From contig CM075760.1 of assembly GCA_037974335.1 (NCBI GenBank), forward strand, positions 64,822,860 through 64,886,859: 64,000 bases of DNA. Reading direction: 5' to 3'. Positions 22,460 to 34,289 of this stretch are shown here, piece by piece. Both the position numbers and the translations under genes were made by a program. Source of the DNA: Prionace glauca (taxonomy: Eukaryota > Chordata > Chondrichthyes > Carcharhiniformes > Carcharhinidae). Numbering within the stretch: position 1 is the first letter of the stretch; each line of letters begins with the position of its first letter. The notes beneath the pieces were generated by a model, which ran no database searches, was not told the DNA's origin, and saw only the letters and a list, made by a program, of their open reading frames with translations.

Positions 22460-23230
22460 TCACTCACAGAGTTTTACAGCATTGAAACAGGCCATTCGGC
22501 CCGACATATCTATGCCTCCCTTTTTAAACAACTAAAATGGTACCTATTGCCTGCGTTTGGCCCATATTCCTCGATAGCTGGCGTTTTTTTTAAAGACAAA
22601 ATTATACCTGCCTGTACCACTAGCTCTGGCAACTTGTTCCAGACATTCACGACCCTTTGTGCGAAAAAGAAGTGCCTCTGGACTCTTTTAAATCTTTCCA
22701 TACTCACGTTAAACCTATGCCCTCTAGATTTAGACACCAATGCAGTTGGAAAAAGATATGCACTATCTAAACTGAACTATGCCCCATATTATTACATGAA
22801 CCTCTATAAGATAACCCCTCAGCCTCCTGCTCTCCAGAAAATAACCAATCTATCCAACCACTTCTTATAACTCAAACCATCAAGTCCCGTGAGCACATTC
22901 GTAAATCTTTTCTGCACTCTTTCTTGTTTAATAATATCCTTTCTATAATAGAGGGACCAGGGCTGTACACAGTATTCCAATGTCTAGTACAACCCCTGCA
23001 TTCAATGTTCTCACCAATGAAACGAAGCATGTCGAATGCCTTCTTCACCATCATCTCCACCTGTAACTCCACTTTCATTGAGCTCTGACCTTGTACCCCT
23101 ACATCTCGATGTTTTGTAATTTTCCTAAACGCCCTACCATTTTGGTGCGTTAGTGATTCGTGTTCAGCCCTTGCAGGTTTGCAGGCTGGTTTCGATATAT
23201 TAACAAATAATGTCTTTGTAAACAATCCTG
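22460..23230 (-). mobile_element. Decayed CR1-clade LINE 3' fragment
   Basis: Antisense LINE end with cattgaaacaggccattcgg near 22480 and degraded C-terminal RT-region text on the minus strand up to about 23170. Stops interrupt the frame. Confidence 0.75.
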
Positions 23231-23384
23231 AATTGCTTCCTGGTGGAAAGCAATTCTGTCAGCATCAGTGGAGTGAGAATTTGTGGTTTTGCTTCCGAAC
23301 TGGAAATGTCACAGGGGCAACAGGCTGAGAACAAACACAGATAGTGAAAGGCAGTGATAGGATGCAAAGCGCAGGACAGATGAT

Positions 23385-24080
23385 GTAGTTAAGAGTTCAC
23401 ATGGTGTACTTGCCTTTATTAGCAGAAGCATTGATGAGACGAGCTCAGGAGTTATGCTGGTGCTATATAAAACTCCCATTATGCCGCGGTTAGTGAACCA
23501 TGTGCAGATTCATTCGCATGATACTGGTGCCAAACTACTTTAACAAGGAGAATAGTTTCGATTCAGTACGCATTCGAGGGTTCAGCTCACTACACATACA
23601 GATGTTGTTGTATTAGAAAGGATATTAAGTGAATTGAACGGGATGCAGCCTGGGGTGAAGTTTGCAGCGATGAAAAGAGGCTGGATAGGCTGGCGTTATT
23701 TACCTTAATGTGGAGAAGGATGAGGGGAAACGCACTAATTTGTACCAAACTATGAGGGATATAGATTATCCAGATGAGAATAACCATTCCGCTTAGTAAA
23801 TTTGTCAATAACCAGGGGCATAGATCTAAGGATAGGAACATGATATTGAAAGGGGACTTGCAAAAAAAAACTCGTTAACCTAGATGGCGGTGGGAATCGG
23901 GAACTCACAGCCGAAAGTATGGCAGGGGAAAGAATATTCACATTTAAGAAGCATTTAGATGAACACTTGAAAAGTCATAGCATGCAAAAAAGAGAACCAA
24001 CTGTGGCAACATGGGATGTGATGAGATAGGAGTTATATGGCCGAAGGGCCTCTTTCAATGCTGGAAATCTCCATCACTAC
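23385..24080 (+). mobile_element. Old LINE 3' fragment (CR1-like)
   Basis: Sense-orientation relic with the usual order of C-terminal region and 3' UTR text (ggctggataggctggcgtta, then ccgaagggcctctttcaatg). It is heavily decayed, and its subfamily is not clear. Confidence 0.55.
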
Positions 24081-24275
24081 ATTATCTCTTCCAGGAAGTT
24101 AGCAACTGTGATAACTCAGCATTCATTCAGAGCAATAACGGGGGCTGTGAGGACTGTATTATGAGCCTTCCATCTCCTAAGTCCTGAATCTAAAGCCCAA
24201 TCGTGTCTGATTTCAGACAGACGGAGTACACATTGGTCTAAATTGATGAAACCCAAACACGTGCTGATGTGTGTT

Positions 24276-25165
24276 TTAGCCAGTGAGCTTGGTGAAGGGG
24301 CTCAGCAGAACCTTCTTCAGGTCCTCTCGGAACTTGGTCTGAGCGACTGCGCAGATGAAGACGTTGTTGCAGGAACTGACTAGCTGGAGCATGTTTGCTG
24401 TTTCCTGAAATATGTACCGTGGGTCTTTGAAATCCAGGCTGGTGCGATAGCCCTCACCTGTAATCCACACATAGAGGGTGTATATGAGATAGGTGACCCA
24501 GAGGAGGAGGAAGCTGAGGGCGATGGCGAACAGCAGGATGATGGACCTCTTGCGGTTGGCCATCTCTGGGTCCCCGTGACCCTCCGTGCCCCGGAGTCTA
24601 CTGCGAGCTCTGCTGGCCACTAAGATGTGTTTTACGGTTTGAGCATTAAGAAGCAGGATGAGGAGGAACGGGAGAAATGGGGTTAAGATGTTATCCAACC
24701 AGTCAAATGCCTGCCAGGCGGACAGTGTGTAATAACTGGGCTTAAAAACACAGAACCAGGGCACCCCGTCCAGGATGTACAAGGGCTGGAAAGTGAAATA
24801 GAAAGGGACATTCCTGACACAGCTCAGGACACAGACTATTCCTATAACCAGCAATGCTGTTTTCTCGGTGCAGTACCTGGTCTTCAGGCTCTGGCAGCAG
24901 ATGGCCACAAAACGGTCGATGGTAAAAGCCACTGTCAACCAGACAGATGCATCCCGGGTAAAATAGACCAGCAGATTGGTGAGTGTACATGCGGGAGTGG
25001 TAGACAGGACGCTGTTCTGAAAGTAAATGCGGCCAATCCGGTTGAGGATGACGGCAATGATGATGACAAGGAAATCAGCCAACGCTATCGCGATCAGGTA
25101 GTAGGTGATGCACCCTGACAGTCCGCACCGTCCTCGGGATAAGATTACGATCGTCACCAAGTTGG
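24276..25165 (-). CDS. GPR139-like class A G-protein-coupled receptor, exon 2
   Basis: Exon 2 of a two-exon rhodopsin-family receptor. It covers the end of TM1 to the C-terminus, stop TAA at 24276-24278. With exon 1 (25725-25794) the predicted protein is 319 residues. Visible landmarks are L-A-D-F in TM2 (residues about 52-55), a TM3-end D-R-F in place of D-R-Y (about 107-109), an extracellular-loop-2 Cys, hydrophobic TM4 to TM6, and a TM7 end with N-N-V-F-I-C-A-V followed by a basic helix-8 start. The acceptor tctatttcag (minus strand) at 25166 is in phase with exon 1. The I-L-S-R-G-R-C-G-L-S first intracellular loop and T-I-D-R-F-V-A-I-C are wording I associate with GPR139-like receptors. 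The ligand is not predictable from sequence. No break is seen. Confidence 0.88.
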
Positions 25166-25724
25166 CTGAAATAGAAAGAGGCAGAGAGAGGTGTTACTGA
25201 GAGGGATGTAAACACCAGCCGCTGCGCTCTCCAATCAGTTACTGAATACGACCCCATCCTTCACTTTGCCAACTTCAGGCTCCAGTGATTGTAAAGTCTT
25301 GGCAATGACACGACATTCAAAACTGGATTAATGTTTTTTAAGTTAGGGGGAATCAGTCCAAATTTTAATTCCGCGCTCTGGTCACTGAGGTGATCCCCTG
25401 AGATAACTATCAAATTTCAGATTCTCCGAAAATTTACTGTCACTATTCTTCATCGTACTAATCCCATCCATCCATCAGCCCTATCAGCCCCCATTCAGGC
25501 AGCGTCTCTCTTTTTATAATCTCGTTCTTCGGATTGTCAATCCCTCCAACATTTCGCCTTTCCAGAATATTGTAACATGCTACAACTGTCTGAGATCACA
25601 CCGTATCTCCGAGTGTGGACTTTAATGCCCCTGATAAAACCAAATGTTCAACAATAAAAAGGTTCATGTTGATGCAACGCCATACATTTCACGTCATGAG
25701 AATAATTTGGGATCTTTCACCTAC

Positions 25725-25794
25725 CAGGAACACCAACGGCGGCGAGAATGGGATAAGAAATGGCGAAGAAGAGACCTTTCGCTGGTCCATGCAT
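25725..25794 (-). CDS. GPR139-like receptor, exon 1
   Basis: A short first coding exon too small to stand out as a long open frame. ATG at 25794, reading M-H-G-P-A-K-G-L-F-F-A-I-S-Y-P-I-L-A-A-V, then G-V-P, ending one base into a codon at a GTAGGT donor (25724). Joined to exon 2 it gives V-P-A-N-L-V-T-I-V-I-L, completing TM1. The intron is 559 bp. Length, phase and the two-exon split inside TM1 fit the GPR139-like family. Confidence 0.82.
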
Positions 25795-25799
25795 CCTCT

Positions 25800-26790
25800 C
25801 CCAGAAAGTGAAATGAAGCTGAGAGCTGCGCTCTGCAGTGGTTTCATTGTGTCCCACATTTATTCTGAGTGAACGTCTCCAGAGGAATAATTAAGTTAGC
25901 ACCTTAGTTACAGACCAGTGAACAAACAGATTCACTCACTGTTTGGTACCTCTATATTGCACCATTGGCAAGGGGGATGATCCCATTGTATACCTAACCA
26001 AACTGCTGCTTGCTCATTCCATGGTTACCTCCATCTCCCACAAACATTGCCTTCGTGTCTACATCAAGAACAGCAGGTGAGGGGAGATTTTGATCTGGGT
26101 TCCAATCTCAAATTCAAAGACCATCTCTTCTCATTTCTGCCCAATTCCATTTTGATCACGGATATCAGAATAGTTATTTCCTTCTGAGGGTTTTGGAAAC
26201 AGAAATTAGAAGTATGAGTAGGACATTCAGTATTTCCGAGTCTACTCTGCCCTTCATTTTGATCATGAGTGATCATCAAACAGCGTTCCTACTCCCTAAT
26301 TCTTTTTATTAGATGTACATCGGAAACACCTGAAGTCACTTTGACCGTTTTGCACATCTTATCCTCCTGCTCTCACATTCAGCGAGCACAGGATGGATTT
26401 CACAGAAATGACCACTGATAACGGCGGTTAATATGCTATATTTCCCTTAAGAAGTGATACAATGAACCTGTTTTCCGATCTACAGTCAGCAAGTGAAACA
26501 CATTTTAGCTACGGAATTCACCTTGGACTTTATTATTTTGGGGAGAAATAATTGCAATCCTGCATTTCATTTGTTTATTTTCTCACATAAACCTCTGTCA
26601 TCTAAAGTTTTATTATCGAGCAGATGTGTAAATCATGTTTGGAGGAGTAAGCTTGATGAAAGTTACTCTTTAACTCTTCTTTGAAATAAAGGAACAGTTG
26701 GTGTCACACATCAATAACCATTCGACTGGAGAAGGCAATTTTTGAGCAAGTGTGTTTGTGTGTGTCTGTGTTGGGAGAAAGGCCTAGTAT
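25800..26790. other. Upstream flank of the GPCR gene, nothing recognised
   Basis: About 1 kb 5' of the receptor gene. It would hold its promoter and 5' UTR. No TATA box or CpG cluster stands out, and no other feature is recognised. Confidence 0.45.
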
Positions 26791-26792
<2 letters not shown>

Positions 26793-26827
<35 letters not shown>

Positions 26828-29450
26828 GCACAAACAGGCCCTTCGGCCCTCGAGTTGCGCCGATCGCATCAACCCCACCAATCTATAGACCTATCTATAA
26901 CCCCCAATCCCATTAAACCCCATATACTCATCCAGAAGTCTTTTAAAAGACCCCAGCGAGTTCGCCTCCACCACCGACGACGGCAGCCGATTCCAATCAC
27001 TCACTACCCTCTGAGTGAAAAACTTACCCCTAACATCACCTCTGTACCTCCCTCCCCGCACCTTAAATCTGTGTCCCCTCGTAGCGACCATTTCAACCCG
27101 GGGAAATAGCCTCTGAGAGTCCACCCTATCTATTCCTCTCAACATTTTATAAACTTCTATCAGGTCGCCTCTCAACCTTCGCCTCTCCAGGGAAAAGAGT
27201 CCCAGCTCCCTCAACCTATCTTCATAAGGCATGCCTCCCAGTCCAGGCAACATCCTTGTAAATCTCCTCTGCACCCTTTCAATAGCTTCTACATCTTTCC
27301 TATAGTGAGGCGACCAGAACTGCGCACAGTACTCCAAATGAGGCCTGACAAGGGTCCTGTAAAGTTGCAGCATTACCTCCCGACTCCTAAACTCAATCCC
27401 TCGATTAATGAAGGCCAGTACACCATACGCCTTCTTGACCACCTCCTCCACCTGCGAGGCCGATTTAAGAGTCCTGTGAACCCGGACCCCGAGATCCTTC
27501 TGCTCTTCAACGCTACTAAGACCCCTGCCCTTAATAGTGTACTCGTTCATCCCGTTGGTTCTGCCGAAATGGACTACTACACATTTATCCGCGTTGAAGT
27601 CCATCTGCCACTTCTCCGCCCATTCCTGCATCCTATCTATGTCCTGCTGCAACTTTTGACATCCTTCCAGACCATCCACAACACCGCCGACCTTCGTGTC
27701 ATCAGCGAACTTGCTAACCCATCCCTCCACTTCCTCATCCAGGTCATTTATGAAAATGACAAACAACAAGGGTCCCAGAACAGATCCCTGGGGCACCCCA
27801 CTGGTGACTGACCTCCATTCCGAAAAAGACCCATCCACAACCACTCTCTGCCTTCTGCAGGCAAGCCAGTTCTGGATCCACAAGGCCAAAGGCCCTTGGA
27901 TCCCATGCCCTCTCACCTTCTCAAGAAGTCTTGCATGGGGGACCTTATCAAAAGCCTTGCTGAAGTCCATGTACACTACGTCCACGGCACTTCCTTCGTC
28001 AATGTGTTCAGTCACATTATCGAAGAACTCAACTAGGCTCGTAAGGCACGACCTGCCCTTGACAAATCCATGCTGACTATTCCTGATCATGTCAAACCTC
28101 TCCAAATGGTCGTAAATCTTGTCCCTCAGAAGCCTCTCCATCAGCTTACCAACCACTGAGGTCAGACTCACCGGGCGGTAATTTCCCGGGCTATCTCTGT
28201 TCCCTTTCTTGAAAATAGGGACTACATCCGCAATCCTCCAATCTTCCGGAACCTCTCCCGTCTCCATTGACGACGCAAAGATCATCGCCAAGGGCTCTGC
28301 AATCACTTCCCTGGCCTCCCACAGTATCCTGGGGTACATTCCATCTGGTCCCGGCGACTTATCTACCTTGATAGAATTCAAAAGTTCTAACACATCCTCC
28401 TCTTTAATGTCCACGTACTCAATCTTTTCCACCTGCTGCAAGTCCATAGCAAGATCTCCCAAATCAGCTTCCACTGTGAATACTGATGCAAAGTACTCAT
28501 TAAGCACCTCCGCCATTTCTTCTGGTTCTACACAGACCTTCCCCCCTTCATCTTTTATAGGTCCTATCCTTTCCCTTCTCACCCTTTTACCTTTCACATA
28601 CTTATAGAAGGCCTTGGGATTTTCTTTAATCTTACCCGCCAAGGTCTTCTCATGACCCCTTCTGGCTCTCCTAATTTCCCTTTTAACCTCCTTTCTACAG
28701 TCCTTATATTCTTCAAGATCCTTAACCTCTCCTAGTTCCCTGAACCTTTTGTATACCTTCCTTTTCCTCCTGACTAGGTTCAACACAGCCTTCGTGCACC
28801 ACGGTTCCCGCGACCTACCAAAACCCCCTTGCCTTATCGGAACATTGTCATGCAGAGCGCTAGACAAACATTCCTTGAATATCCGCCACCTTCCTTCGGT
28901 ACTCTTCCCTAAGAATGCCTCCTTCCAGTTTATTTGTCCAAGTAACTTCCTGACTTCTTCGTATCTCCCCTTACTCCAGACAAACACCTTCCTAGCCTGT
29001 CTGATCCTATCTCGTTCGAATGCAATTGTGAAGGAGATAGAATTATGATCTCCATTCCCAAGATGCTCTCCTACCGAGAGATCCATCACCTGCCCTGGTT
29101 CATTCGCCAGTACCAGGTCAAGTACTGCCTCACCCCTCGTAGGCTTGTCCACATACTGTGTCAGGAAACCTTCCTGAACACACCTAACAAACTCCTCTCC
29201 AGCCGAACCCCTTACTCTAGGGATATTCCAGTCGATGTTTGGGAAATTGAAGTCTCCCATCACGACCACTCTGTTTTTAATACATTTCTCCAGAATCTGG
29301 TTCCCTATCTGCACTTCAACTTCCCTGTCACTATTGGGCGGCCTATAGAATACACCCAGCAAAGTTTTCGACCCTATGCTGTATCTATCATAGATCAGAG
29401 TGCTGTCGTTTGCACGGTGTGACTCGTTGCAATGTGGACTGCATCCCGGG
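26793..29450 (-). mobile_element. Young 5'-truncated CR1-clade LINE with long intact ORF2
   Basis: An 823-codon uninterrupted frame (26891-29362, minus) encodes, in order: the C-terminal half of the apurinic-type endonuclease (G-V-F-Y-R-P-P-N-S, M-G-D-F-N-F-P-N-I-D-W), a linker, reverse transcriptase (W-R-I-A-D-V-V-P-I-F-K-K, Y-M-D-F-S-K-A-F-D-K-V, S-G-V-P-Q-G-S-V-L-G-P, catalytic F-A-D-D) and the CR1-type C-terminal region (E-R-V-Q-R-R-F-T-R-M-L-P-G-L). The 3' end is a 32-bp poly-T on the + strand (26793-26824), i.e. a poly-A tail. The endonuclease N-terminus and ORF1 are absent, so this copy cannot move by itself. The lack of stops and the clean tail suggest recent insertion. The 5' edge is approximate, and I found no convincing target duplication. 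Confidence 0.93.
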
Positions 29451-29461
29451 GTACAAAAAGA

Positions 29462-29760
29462 AATGGCAGAAGTAATAGCAAATACATTCGTTGTATTTTA
29501 TCAAAATTTGCTGGACTCTGTGGAAGTGCTGATTGGAAAACAGCTAATGTAACGCCACTGTTTAAAACAGGAGGTAGACCAAAGGCAGGTAACTACAGGG
29601 CAGTTAGCTTAACATCTGTGGTTGGGAATATGCTGGAATCGATCATTAATGAAGAAATAGCAGGGCACTTGGAAAAGAATGGTTCAATCAAGCAGACACA
29701 GCGTGAATTGATGAATTCTTTATTAAATGTAAAACACAGCGAGACTATGAAGTGAGTAAA
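29462..29760 (+). mobile_element. CR1-like LINE RT fragment (other subfamily)
   Basis: Sense fragment with W-K-T-A-N-V-T-P-L-F-K-T, N-Y-R-A-V-S-L-T-S-V-V-G and G-H-L-E-K-N-G-S-I-K-Q-T-Q, i.e. RT motifs 1-2 of a related LINE. It abuts the minus-strand LINE directly. Confidence 0.8.
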
Positions 29761-29779
29761 AAAAGTAAACTATTCATAC

Positions 29780-30470
29780 GAACATACGAACATACGAAAT
29801 AGGAGCAGGAGTAGGCCATCTGGCCCTTCGAGCCTGCCCCGCCATTCAATAAGATCATGGCTGATCTGTCGTGACTCAGCTCCACCTTCCCGCCCTCTCC
29901 CCATAACCCTTAATCCCTTCTCTTATCAAAAACCCATCAACCCGTTTCTTAAAAATATTTAGCGAGGCAGCCTCCACCACTTCAACGGGCAGAGAATTCC
30001 AGAGATTCACCACCCTTTGAGTGAAGAAGTTCCTCCTCAACTCTGTTCTAAACCGCCCCCCCTTTATCTTGAGGCTGTGCCCCCTAGTCCTACTGTCTTT
30101 TTTGAGCGGGAACAGTCTCTCCACCTCTATCCTATCCATCCCATTCATCATCTTATACGTCTCAATGAGATCTCCCCTCATTCTTCTAAACTCTAACGAG
30201 TACAAGCCTAGTTTATTCAGCCTCTCCTCATAGCTCAATCCCCTCAACTCCGGTATCAGCCGAGTAAACCTCCTCTGCACTCCCTCCAGGGCCAAAACAT
30301 CCTTGCGCAGGTGCGGCGCCCAAAACTGCACACAGTACTCCAGCTGCGGCCTTACCAATGCCCTATACAGCTGCAGCAAGACCTCCCTACTTTTATATTC
30401 AATCCCCCTCGCTATGAAGGCCAGCATCCCATTCGCCTTCCTGACCACCTGCTGCACCTGCAAGCTGGAT
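29780..30470 (-). mobile_element. CR1-clade LINE 3' fragment
   Basis: Tail with repeated cgaacata at 29780-29800, then the C-terminal RT-associated region open for 195 codons (29876-30463). It is nearly identical in wording to the copy inside the Ig C4-TM intron. Confidence 0.9.
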
Positions 30471-30736
30471 AAACTTCTGTCATATTTGGAAAAGTCAGAG
30501 GTATGAAATCAGCATAAAGCTCTGAAGAATATTCTCTAAACAGACACATGGCAGATACTGATCATTGGAAGTATTTGAAACGCCTTAAATTCTACCGCTT
30601 TCACATCGCATTTTGTAACTCCCTGTTGTCCATCTCAATTGCTCACACATCCACTCAAGATCACCCATCTGTAAATTCAGACTGTTCCTTGTTTAGCGGA
30701 TTATGGTACGTTTGATGCAAGAAACACGCAGCCTTT

Positions 30737-30809
30737 GGCTCCATAGCTCAGTGGTTAGAGCACTGGTCTCGTAAACCAGGGGTCGCAAGTTCGACTCTCG
30801 CTGGAGCCT
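30737..30809 (+). tRNA. tRNA-Thr (CGT)
   Basis: 73-nt cloverleaf. The acceptor ggctcca/tggagcc pairs perfectly. The D arm is gctcagtggttagagc. The anticodon arm ctggt-ctcgtaa-accag has anticodon CGT. The T arm gcaag/ctcgc has one mismatch. Both Pol III boxes are present. No T4 run follows immediately. Confidence 0.92.
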
Positions 30810-31059
30810 GCTTAACTCTTCCTGGAAAATATAGTTTAAAGTACACACAGCAAGTGCAACGGAGTTTGAAGTGGATGAAGGCAGCTCATATGAGAGTCGA
30901 CATTTCCAACGTGACTTTAAAAAGTGATTAGTTATTCCCATGATCATGAAAGTATCAAAAAGAGGCATGGTTGAAAAAGTGGGTGGTTTTGTTTGTACAT
31001 AGGAGCGCAGGAAGTTAGTTTGTTAGCAATCAGTTAGAAAGGGAAATGGCATTTTGACC

Positions 31060-31930
31060 TTTCTTGTCAAAGGAATGGAGTTCAGCAATAAGTCGTTATT
31101 ACTACAGTTCAGAGGGTTTATTGAGACCGCATGTGGGAAATTCTTCTCAATGCTGGTCTCCATATTTAAGAAAAGATATTTTTGCATTGCAGACAGTGTG
31201 GTGAAGGGTCGTTAGTTTGCCCCGTAAGCTCGGGTTTACGCTGTGATGAGGACTTGAGGAAATTCGGTTGAAATTCTCTTGCGTTTAGAGGAATGAGAGG
31301 TGATCTCATAAAAACCTGCTCCATTCTGAATGGGGTCGAGAGGGTGGACGCTGAGAGATTGTTTCCACTGGGCGGGAATCTAAAACAGCATCAGCAAAAA
31401 GAGCGTTTAGGTCACTCTGGAGCTTGTCCATTCTCCCCGTTTATAGATAGGTTTCCTCCCGGTACCCCGGTTTCCTCCCACAGTTCAAAGATGTGCTGGT
31501 TAGGTCGATTGGACTTGGCAAATTGTCCCTTAGTGTCCAAAGGTGTGTAGGTTAGTGGGATTAGCAGGATGGGTGTGTGGGGCTGCGGGAATGGGACCTT
31601 GATGTGGTCTCAATCGCATAGTCGTTGCAGAGTCAGACGGGCCGTATGGTCTCTTTCAGCAGTGCAGTGGTTCTATGAGATCAGAGGAATTTACTTCACA
31701 CAAAGTGCTGCGCATCTTTGAAACTCTCCCCCAAAGAGGGTTGTCGCTGCTCCTTCATTGAACACGTTTCAGACTGTGATGGAAAAAAAAATACGGTCTG
31801 TCTGGGAATGGAGGGATATAGGGAGCTAGTGGGAAAATGGAGTTGAAGCCCAAGGTCGGATATGATGGCATTGAATGGTAGAGCAGGTTTGATAGGCCGA
31901 GTGAACCATTCCTGCTTCTATTTATTGTGT
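31060..31930 (+). mobile_element. LINE 3' fragment interrupted by a SINE
   Basis: Decayed CR1-like text (M-R-G-D-L-I-K-T-C-S-I-L-N-G-V near 31290) breaks off near 31400. A sense SINE piece follows (31425-31675: tttcctcccacagttcaaag, then ttagtgtccaaaggtgtgta), and the LINE resumes with ttacttcacacaaagtgctg. This is a nested insertion. Confidence 0.7.
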
Positions 31931-31974
31931 TCATGTGTATGAGAAAAACAGTAAATCATGTTTTTAATAAAAAC

Positions 31975-32555
31975 AGATTGCTCCAAAAGTTCTCAGCAGG
32001 TTGGGAAGTCTTGTTGAAGTTGTACAAGACATTTTAAGGGCACATTCGTAAAACCGTGTGCAAATTCTGGTTATCCTACTATAGAAGATGTGCAGAAAAG
32101 ATTTATTAGGATTTATTAGTACTTGACGGATTGAGTTATAAGGAGGGACTTTTATTTTCTCTGGAGGGTAGGAGGCTGAGGAGTGACCTTATAGAGGTCT
32201 ATAAAATAATGAGGGACATAGACAAGGTAGATAGTCAATATCTCTTCCCAAAGGTAGGGGAATATAAAGCTAGAGGGCTTAGATTTAAGGTGAGAGGGGA
32301 GAAATCCAAAAGTGTCCAGGTGGGATTTTTTTTACTTCATACAGAAAATTCCAGGGGTAGTAGTGGATGCGGGTACAATTTTATCTTTAAAAAAACATTT
32401 AGATAATTATATGGGTACGATAGAAAAAGAAACATATGGGCCAAATGCGGGCAATTGGGATTAGTTTAGGGGTTTAAAAAAGGATGGCATGGACAAGTTG
32501 GGCCGAAGGGCCTGTTTCCATGTTGTTAACCTCTATGCCTCAATGAGCAGGTCTG
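31975..32555 (+). mobile_element. CR1-like LINE 3' fragment
   Basis: Sense relic with G-L-L-F-S-L-E-G-R-R-L-R-S-D-L-I-E-V-Y-K and a 3' UTR ending gggccgaagggcctgtttcc. It resembles the copy at 51.07-51.61 kb. Confidence 0.8.
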
Positions 32556-32559
32556 GCAG

Positions 32560-33600
32560 CAAACACGAAGAGAAAAACAGAGTTAAGTTTTAGAATCCAA
32601 TATAATGTTATTCAAAACAGTAACAATTATAACAATTTGCACAACATCTAGACAGAGAATTGAATTCAATCCAGGCAACGAATGTCCTGAATTTAAACTA
32701 TTGCTGTATTGCTGTAGTAAAATTATTCAGGAAAGTTAGCTGTTATTTGAAAGGCTGGAGGCTTGATCGCACCGTGAGCCACACAGTTTTCCTCTATTCC
32801 TGCTTCTACTTATATTCTCAACATAGACACACTGTGTGTCCTTCTGCAACAAAGAAACATCGTTCAAGCTTTGCTGGTCACACTGTTATTCAATAAGTTG
32901 ACATGCAAATAGATCTATAAATATTCTTTTCAAATAATACAAGAGCTATTAGATTATGCTTTGGTATGTTTTCAAACTATTAGAAACACTGTGTTCACAG
33001 TAACTGATAGAAGTTGTTGATGTGATTGCAGATATAGAACTGGAACCCACCATCACACCGAATGAATCCACTGTCAGTTTAAGTGTTGATCAGTGAAAAT
33101 GCCAATTATCCTCTGTGATATACGGATACCAAATCAGTAAGCAATAGCCAATCAAAATAGGAACCAGAATCAGTCAATCTTTCTCTCTACTTTCAAACAT
33201 GTTGTTATTTTCTGTACCATTTGCCAGTGAGGTGAATGAAAAAGTGACCACAGTTTGTGATGTAAAAATGTGCTCACTCCTTCTGGGAACAAAATCACAT
33301 TGATGCACAGAGCAACACACACACACAGACACAAAGACGGACAGAGACTTGAGGAGATGAAAACATCCAAAAATCAAGGATGTCAACAACTGGTTTCAGT
33401 CTTGTTCAATTTCTGGCTGGAGTTTAGCAAGTTATCGCTGATGAGCATTAATGAAGGAATCTGAAAGTGAAACAGGAACAAACAAACTGGAATATTTGGA
33501 AGGATTTGATTGCATTGAACGAAGAATTAATTCTGCAGTCACCTAAAGGAATGAATGCTGAGCAGAGCAGTGGGTGAGGTTCAAATCTTCGTGAGAAAAC
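32560..33600. other. Intergenic stretch, nothing recognised
   Basis: About 1 kb with no gene or repeat I can name. The open frames lack family signatures. Confidence 0.45.
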
Positions 33601-34009
33601 ATCAGTTTCAAATCCACTTCCACTGCTATTTTGATTGCAGGTCAGGAAGTGAAGCTTTATTGCTCTCCTCCAATCCGTGATAATAAATATCAATTATTTC
33701 CCGGCAGCAGGCACAAATCGCAATCTCGCCTTGTGTTCTGTCCTTTCTCAGGTAAAGACTCGCAGCAAATTCAACAGGAAGCCATATTCTCCCATCTGAG
33801 GAGCAGACGAGGTTAAGGACAGTTTAAATGGAGCCGGCCCTTCACTGCAGCTCATTGTGTCTCTGACTGGAGATGATTTTTGTTTGCTGCACATTCCAGG
33901 ATCATCTGATTCGGTGACGATTTCTTCATCGCCCATCCCAACTCCACTGATTTTAACATGTTTCAGTGTCAATGCAGTGAGATGACAGTATTATCACGTA
34001 TCCTTGTGT

Positions 34010-34091
34010 GGTAGTGTGGCCGAGCGGTCTAAGGCGCTGGATTTAAACTCCAGTGTCTCTAGAGGCGTGGATTCAAATCCCCCAACTTCCA
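34010..34091 (+). pseudogene. tRNA-Leu-like pseudogene (TAA anticodon)
   Basis: Leu body (gtgtggccgagcggtctaag) with anticodon arm ctgga-tttaaac-tccag, anticodon TAA. The 3' acceptor half and T arm are eroded (gattcaaatccccc, mismatched acceptor). It looks like a derivative of the Leu-TAG gene at 41500, with which it shares a 5' flank from about 33630. Confidence 0.8.
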
Positions 34092-34289
34092 GCGAGCAGT
34101 ATAACGCAGGGGTGTGTGTGGTCTCGTTATTATTTTGACAAACACCCTTGCAAGAACGGGATATTGCGCTTGACTCATCGATCGACAGTTCCGACGCGCC
34201 ATTGCAAAAAGGAAATCTCACCGACCTCCTCAGAATGCATACAGGGACAATGTTAGAGGCCCTTCCTTCTCCAGCACGTCCCCAGAGTG

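Noticed and set aside
26750-26830. Long poly-T as a Pol III terminator or promoter element
   Set aside because: It is the poly-A tail of the minus-strand LINE that begins there.
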